Shown here in pieces: positions 18,664 through 23,533 of a stretch of 23,533 nucleotides of DNA. Made by a program: the position numbers and the translations under genes. Source of the stretch: Nemertoderma westbladi (lineage: Eukaryota > Xenacoelomorpha > Nemertodermatida > Nemertodermatidae); assembly GCA_032718475.1 (NCBI GenBank), contig JAUCBJ010002981.1, positions 1 through 23,533 of the forward strand. The letters run 5' to 3'. The notes beneath the pieces are model-generated. The model was given only the letters and a program-made list of their open reading frames with translations. It ran no database searches and was not told the DNA's origin. The first letter of the stretch is position 1. Each line of letters begins with the position of its first letter.

Positions 18664-21356
18664 CTATGAAACCGATTTACTGAGATTCAACGCTATTTGT
18701 AATTCTTCTTCCTCCTTTTCTGCCAATGCCTGTCTCACTTTCTGTTCCTTAATGCTCTCTCGACGGGCCCATTCAAAGCCTCCGTCATTACTGCGAGAGT
18801 TTGGCTCGGGGAAGGACGCAAATCCGTCTGAATTAGCCGCGCCTGGGTCCGGAAATGACGCAAATCCATCCGAGTTCGTCGCGTCTGGGCCCGGAAATGA
18901 CGCAAATCCGTCCGAATTAGCCGCGCCTGGGGCCGGAAATGAGGCAAATCCGTCTGAATTAGCCGCATCTGGGGCCGGAAATGAGGCAAATCCGTCTGAA
19001 TTAGCCGCATCTGGGGCCGGAAATGAGGCAAATCCGTCTGAATTAGCCGGAAATCCGTCGGAGTTAGTTGCGTCTGGGGCCGGAAATGACGCAAATCCGT
19101 CTGTGGATTTAGAGTTAGTTGCGGATGAGAAGGGGTCAGACTTTGGGAATGCACCAAAAGAATCTGAAAATTCGAGAGGCGGTTTGGAACCTGAGAATGG
19201 GTCTTTGGAGGAGCTTGCGAAAGGATCCGGGGTTGATTTGGGGAGGAATGGATCGGGTTTAGTGGAGGAGCTAAATGGATCGGAGTCGAGGGACCGCGGG
19301 CCGTGGGAATCCGAGAAGTTAGCGAAGAGATCGCCGCGGTCAAAAGAACCGATAGAGGACGAGTCTCCGAAAGGATCGAAGGGGTCTAGCGGGGTCGAAC
19401 CAGGGAGTTGGGGGTTCAGTGAGCCCGTCGAGGAGGTGACCGACCCGGCGGCCGGTGCGAACGGGTCCGTCGTCGGAAACAGTTTGGGTTTGGAGAGGAA
19501 GGAATCCACCGGGAAGGACGTCGCCTTGTCCGAATCGAAACTCTCGCGGAATGTGTTACTCAGGTTGGGTGCGCCGCCGGGGTGTCTAGGCGGCGGGGGG
19601 CGTTTAGGCGGCGCAGCAGGACGCGGCGGTGGTTTCTTACTGGGTTCCTGGAAGTTGGCGGCGAAGTCGTCGAGTCCCTCGAGTTTAGTTTGTTCGGAGC
19701 CGCCGAACGGGTCGTCGCCTTCGAACGGGTCCTCTTCCGCGGCCGACTCGGCCGGCTGGCCGATCGGCCGCGGGAAGTACTGGCTGGGTGAGTTAGAGAT
19801 CCCGTTAGCGAGACCGGATCCCAGTCCGTCCTGCCCCAACCCACACAGATCCATGTTTATATTCCGCTGCGTCGTCGTCAATCTATCCATCTCCTCCCGA
19901 ACTCCTTTGCGCTCCTCATCCACTCCCCCCACTCCTCCTACCAACTCCTCCAACCGACTCCTCCGCTCCTCCACCCCCGATCTCAACTGCTCCTCCACCG
20001 CCTCCAACCCTTCCAGCTCCTCCTCCAGCCCTCGGACCGACTCCTCCGTGACTCCTCCACTGGCCTCCACAGTCCCCGCCTCATCCCGAAGCCTCCGTGC
20101 CAACTCGCACCCCAACTCCGCCTCCGCCAGTCGCCTCTCCAACGCGCTCTGGGACTCCTCCAACCCGGCCCCGATCCGGCCCTGCAGCTCCGAGCGCTGC
20201 GCCTCCAGCGACTGGGAGCGACTTCGCTCCGTCTCTATCTCCCCCCGCAGTGTCGCCTCCTCCGACTTTGCCGCGTCCACCTCCTCCACCAGTCTCCCCA
20301 CCTTCTCCTCCAGGGCGCCTCTCTCCCGCACCAACTCCTCCACGGCGCGCGCTAACGCCTCCACCTCGGGGCTGCTCGCGTCCGCCATGGCCAGTATGTT
20401 GGCGATGCTGGCCAATTCGTCGGGGTCCGGCTTCTCCGTCTCCACCGCGGGTTTGGGACGCAGCGACGGCGGGACCATCTCGGGTTCCAACGCCGTCGGT
20501 AACGGATTCCCGGAGGCCCGGGCAGCGATCAGCCATCGAGCCAACGCGAACTGCTCGGAGCCGAGCTTCCCGAGCTGACGGACGTCGACGAGGTTCCACA
20601 CCAAGGCGAGTTCCTCCACGGATAGCCCGGAACGCAGGAACGTGTCCTTAATGTCGGCCCCGGAGAGGAACCCGTCGCAGTCGGTGTCGAGACGCTTAAA
20701 CTCGAGGTCAGAGGCCGCCTTATCGGGAGCGGAGACAACCCAGGCGGTAACCGGGCCGCTAGATGGCGCAACCGGGTCGCTAGAAGGCGTCTCCCCGCTC
20801 CACTGGGCCGCCGCCGGTTTACGCCGCTTGGACGGCGGCATTAACGACGGCGGTAACCGGCCCGGTACCGCTTTGCCTCCTAGCCCCCGGTACACGAGAT
20901 GCATCGCGACCGCGAACTCATCCCGGTCGAGGAACCCGTCGGCGTCCACGTCACTCACCTCCCAGATCTGCACCAACGTCTCCAACGGCAGCTGACACTT
21001 CATCAGCACCGGTCGGACAACGTCCCCGGACAACATATTGTTGGTCGGACCCAGACTGTCGAACAGGTTGTCGTAGTTGGCCTTTTCCGTGGGGGTTACG
21101 TCCCAGGGGCCTCCCGCTACCACTGAGCCGGCTCCGAAGGTGGGCGGGGGGGTTTCGATGGTCAGGGAGTTCAGACATGGTTCGTTGCCTAGCTGAACCT
21201 GCGCGATGAGTTTCATAGCGATGAATAACTCCCGCCTGTCTAGGAATCCCGTAGACTCGGTGTCCGAGAGGTCCCATATGAGGTGCAGGATGGCCTCAGA
21301 GAGACTCGACTTCTTCAGAAAGTCCGCCGCTGTAACCGCGTCCACTTCGTTGTTTT
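18664..21356 (-). CDS. EPS15: EPS15 orthologue, 3'-terminal coding exon
   Basis: Endocytic adaptor/scaffold acting at clathrin-coated pits. The exon starts after a splice acceptor (TTTTACAG, cut at 21357/21356) and reads ENNEVDAVTAADFLKK; the preceding intron interrupts the first codon after its first base. Counting from Val at 21345: rest of EH1 1-55 (IWDLSD), EH2 about 88-155 (IWEVSD, EF loop DVDADGFLDRDEF), EH3 about 209-280 (VWNLVD). Each keeps the Trp of the NPF-binding pocket. A coiled coil follows (about 325-495), then a proline-rich SH3-type site (570-588), ten DPF motifs (539-739) for AP-2 binding, and seven DGFASFP repeats (749-846). The end, EWARRES...EEEELQIALNLSKS, matches the two ubiquitin-interacting motifs of EPS15. 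The stop is TAG at 18664-18666. The start codon is outside the window. It is intact and GC-rich, hence functional by appearance. Confidence 0.95.
18796..19101 (-). repeat. In-frame 42-bp (14-residue) repeat block within EPS15
   Basis: Seven copies of DGFASFPxPxxxNS occur at residues 749-846 of the exon's reading frame. One extra half unit (DGFPANS) lies between copies 1 and 2. Two neighbouring units around 18946-19029 appear identical at the DNA level, so the block has expanded recently by slippage or unequal exchange. Frame is kept because the unit is 42 bp. Such F-rich segments may add clathrin-adaptor contacts; that is inference. Confidence 0.9.
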
Positions 21357-21380
21357 CTGTAAAATTAAAAATTGTGATGT
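21357..21380 (-). promoter_or_regulatory. Splice acceptor and weak pyrimidine tract of EPS15
   Basis: On the minus strand the intron ends CAATTTTTAATTTTACAG followed by exon sequence AAAACAACGAAG. The AG is at 21358-21357. It lies inside EH1, and coding similarity to EPS15 begins right after it, which supports this as a true acceptor. Confidence 0.85.
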
Positions 21381-21678
21381 AACTTCAATACCAATATGTA
21401 AATGTTGTCTGCCCAGAGATCTGACACTGCTTCAAAAAGCATACAGGGGGCAAAATGGCAAATAAACAAATTTGAAATCATCACTGAAATCAATCAAATT
21501 TGAAAAAATAAAAAAGATTGGTTGGTGGGTGGTGGGCGGTGGTAGTCTTTCGACACAATAAAAATTCATCACTCTCCAGGCAGCCAGGGGAAAATCGACG
21601 CAAATTACAGCTGATTACTTCCAAAAATAAAACTGTATGGTAACTTGTTCTATTGAGTTTAATTTAAAATGCAAAATT

Positions 21679-21985
21679 CAAATGCAACGGCACGGAATAT
21701 GCGTTACTACAGTGTCAATAGCTGATAGCGGCCTTGGTTCTGTGGTCAAGTATGAAATGATTGACAGAACATTATGATTCATATAGATTTTGACTAGCAT
21801 ACATTAGAGAAGTAGGCTACTTTTCGTATAAAAATATAATGCAATAATATAACAATATAATGTGGGTAGATATATAAACTCGTATAACTGAGACTCAAAA
21901 TCTAGGCCATAGTCTTAAATTCTGAAAGTAGCGGTAGCGTAGCCCATATACTTTAGGATAGACTGTACGCTCAGACAGTCAGATG
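21679..21985 (+). repeat. Direct repeat A, left copy
   Basis: AAATGCAACGGCAC (21680) ... ATATAATG...GGGTAGATA (21864) ... GGATAGACTGTA (21957) recurs in the same order at 22252, 22302 and 22377. The left copy carries about 130 extra bases after the first block. Confidence 0.75.
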
Positions 21986-22024
21986 CTACGTACAGACGTA
22001 TAGTAGGCATATAGACTACGTTAC

Positions 22025-22193
22025 GGTCCGACGAATCTGTACAAAAAAGTACAAAAAAATACAAAATAGTACAATATACCGGTAGTACAAAAGAGTACAA
22101 TAAAGTGCAAAAATAGTACAAAAGAGTGCAAAAATAGTACAAATGAGTACAAACGTGTGAGAAACGCATACAAAACGTGTATACCAGTGTAGC
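22025..22193 (+). repeat. Inverted repeat arm B, left (GTACAAAA-rich)
   Basis: Begins GGTCCGACGAATCTGTACAA, continues through many GTACAAAA/GTGCAAAA words and ends GAGAAACGCATACAAAACGTG plus about 17 bases. The same order is found in reverse complement at 22664-22850. Confidence 0.88.
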
Positions 22194-22250
22194 TGTGTAT
22201 AGTAAGTATACACTACACTACACTTGTAAACAAATATAATTAATTGTAAG

Positions 22251-22395
22251 CAAATGCAACGGCACCTGAAATACAATATAATGCAATACATATTATGCAG
22301 TGGGTAGATAAATTCAAGATAAGATTCAAAATTTAGGTCATAGTCTTAAAGTAGCACATATACTGCAGTACTGAAGGATAGACTGTATGCTACGT
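22251..22395 (+). repeat. Direct repeat A, right copy
   Basis: Matches 21679-21985 with internal gaps; the shared landmarks are AAATGCAACGGCAC, GGGTAGATA, CATAGTCTTAAA and GGATAGACTGTA. Confidence 0.75.
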
Positions 22396-22560
22396 TTTGT
22401 GGGCTATGTATGTCTGTATGTACGCCTCTATCTGCAACTTTATTGAGTTCTCCCTCTGCAATTTTGCGGGCTTGGGACCGTTTTTTGTGTTTTTTGAAAA
22501 CAAAAAGCTGCATTAAAACTCATAAGATTGTATTGTAATACTCTCTGACTGTCTGACTGC
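22396..22560 (+). repeat. Direct repeat C, left copy
   Basis: GGCTATGTATGT (22402), then GCAACTTTAT, TTTGCGGGCTTGGGAC, AAGCTGCATTAAAACTC and CTCTCTGACT (22541). It recurs about 471-477 bp to the right. Confidence 0.85.
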
Positions 22561-22663
22561 TAGACGGCTAGATCAGCCCCCGCTCAATGCATGGCTCGCC
22601 CCACAATCAGAAAAGGCTTTGTTTTATTTTGCACATCATGTGCGCCCCTCTAAACGATTTGAA

Positions 22664-22850
22664 CTACACTTTGATACACGTTTTGCAAGCGTTTCTCACT
22701 CGTTTATACTCTTTTGTACTATTTTTGCATTCTTTTGTACTATTTTTGCACTTTATTCGTTTATTGTAGGCCTACTCGTTTGTATTCTTTTGTACTATAT
22801 TGTACAATTTTGTATTTTTTTTGTACTTTTTTGTACAAATTCGTCGGACC
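22664..22850 (-). repeat. Inverted repeat arm B, right
   Basis: The reverse complement of 22025-22193, with an extra ~21-bp piece that contains GTAGGCCTAC. The two arms are separated by about 470 bp, so a transcript across them could form a long imperfect duplex. Confidence 0.88.
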
Positions 22851-22866
22851 CACTACGTTATGCAGT

Positions 22867-23032
22867 TATGTAGGCTATGTATGTATGCCTCTATCTAGCA
22901 ACTTTATGGAGTTATCCCTCTGCAAATTTGCGGGCTTGGGACTGTTTTTTGCGTTTTTCGAACACAAAAAAAGCTGCATTAAAACTCCTTCCTACATCCT
23001 AAGATTATAATGTCATGCTCTCTGACTGGTCT
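22867..23032 (+). repeat. Direct repeat C, right copy
   Basis: Repeats the landmarks of 22396-22560 in the same order: GGCTATGTATGT (22873), GCAACTTTAT, TTTGCGGGCTTGGGAC, AAGCTGCATTAAAACTC and CTCTCTGACT (23018). Confidence 0.85.
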
Positions 23033-23533
23033 TTTTATTTTTACACTTTAATTAATTAAACTACCGGTAAGTTTTATTTTTATTTATAGGCCTATTTCAG
23101 TATTTTATTCCCGCCTTAAAACTGTAAAACGCAAATGCGTAACTTGCCAGTGGGCCAGTCAAGGATGAAGGAGTCAAGCCATTCAGCCATTACGAAAATC
23201 AAAATTATTATTTATTAATATTATTATTATCTTATCTTGGTGCAATGCAGAATGCACATGCACACTGCTGTATATCAGAACGTGTAAATTACATTACTTA
23301 CAGCAGGCCTATCTGCCTATGTATGTAGGCCTACAGTAGGCTAACATAACCTGTCAACTCAATAATTTTAGATAATAGCGAGTAACATTCTAATTTAAGA
23401 GTACTGGCTAGCTAGCTCAGTCTGTCAGTAGCTAGTACTGCTGTACTGTAATTTCAGAATTTGTCCTACCTACTCATCTGATCATGGATTATCTTTATGT
23501 CAGTATTTAGGCCCATCAGCCTATGTAATTTGT

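Larger units (their letters stand above)
21357..23533 (-). other. EPS15 upstream intron (at least 2.2 kb), repeat-filled
   Basis: No EH-domain coding sequence appears on the minus strand to the window end, so the exon with the start of EH1 lies beyond it. The intron holds nested direct and inverted repeats (separate entries), a G-rich plus-strand tract at about 21518-21543, AGGCCTA palindromes (22767, 23088, 23304, 23328) and an ATT-rich run near 23203-23232. Open frames here are short, made of GTAC-type repeats, and not genes. Confidence 0.7.

Noticed and set aside
18752-20578. Long plus-strand frame opposite EPS15
   Set aside because: It is a shadow of a GC-rich exon; the minus strand carries clear EH, DPF and UIM motifs.
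3561-22600. Recurring TGGCTCGCCCCA at about 3561, 8539 and 22589
   Set aside because: A 12-base word shared by a few places in 23 kb is expected by chance, and the flanks do not match.

Overview
This is eukaryotic DNA, almost certainly from an animal and probably a marine invertebrate. The evidence is an intact EPS15-type endocytic gene with a clear splice acceptor, AT-rich intergenic DNA, BEL/Pao and non-LTR retrotransposon remains, and scattered AGGCCTA-type palindromes. The species cannot be named from the sequence. Nothing here looks bacterial, and the large tandem array is a satellite, not a CRISPR array.

Layout. 1-565: the end of a heavily deleted BEL/Pao polyprotein. 566-2187: AT-rich DNA with two diverged copies of a ~163-bp unit that keep their hairpin arms. 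2188-3636: a 483-codon reading frame, unrecognised, Cys-rich with a CCHC zinc knuckle and a basic tail, interrupted once by an in-frame TGA. 3637-5851: no gene seen, but hairpins and a cluster of ACCGGT/AGGCCT palindromes. 5852-6612: a 12-copy 24-bp minisatellite running into a ~7-copy 68-bp tandem repeat. 6640-9381: diverged repeats and AT-rich DNA.

9382-16911: a satellite of about 131 monomers of 46 bp with higher-order structure, split by a 1,482-bp 5'-truncated non-LTR retrotransposon (11284-12765, minus strand) with an 11-bp target-site duplication. Removing the element and one duplication copy restores the 46-bp register exactly. 16912-18663: repeat-derived DNA with a 50-bp inverted repeat enclosing a relic coding fragment.

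18664-21356 (minus strand): the 3'-terminal coding exon of an EPS15 orthologue. It holds most of EH1, all of EH2 and EH3, a coiled coil, ten DPF motifs, a 14-residue repeat block and C-terminal ubiquitin-interacting motifs. 21357-23533 is the upstream intron, filled with nested direct repeats and a long inverted repeat that could fold into double-stranded RNA. Earlier exons lie beyond the window.

Only the EPS15 exon is convincingly a functioning host gene. The rest is mostly mobile-element remains and tandem repeats. The most unusual items are the unassigned zinc-knuckle frame, the datable insertion in the satellite, and the single-exon architecture of EPS15.
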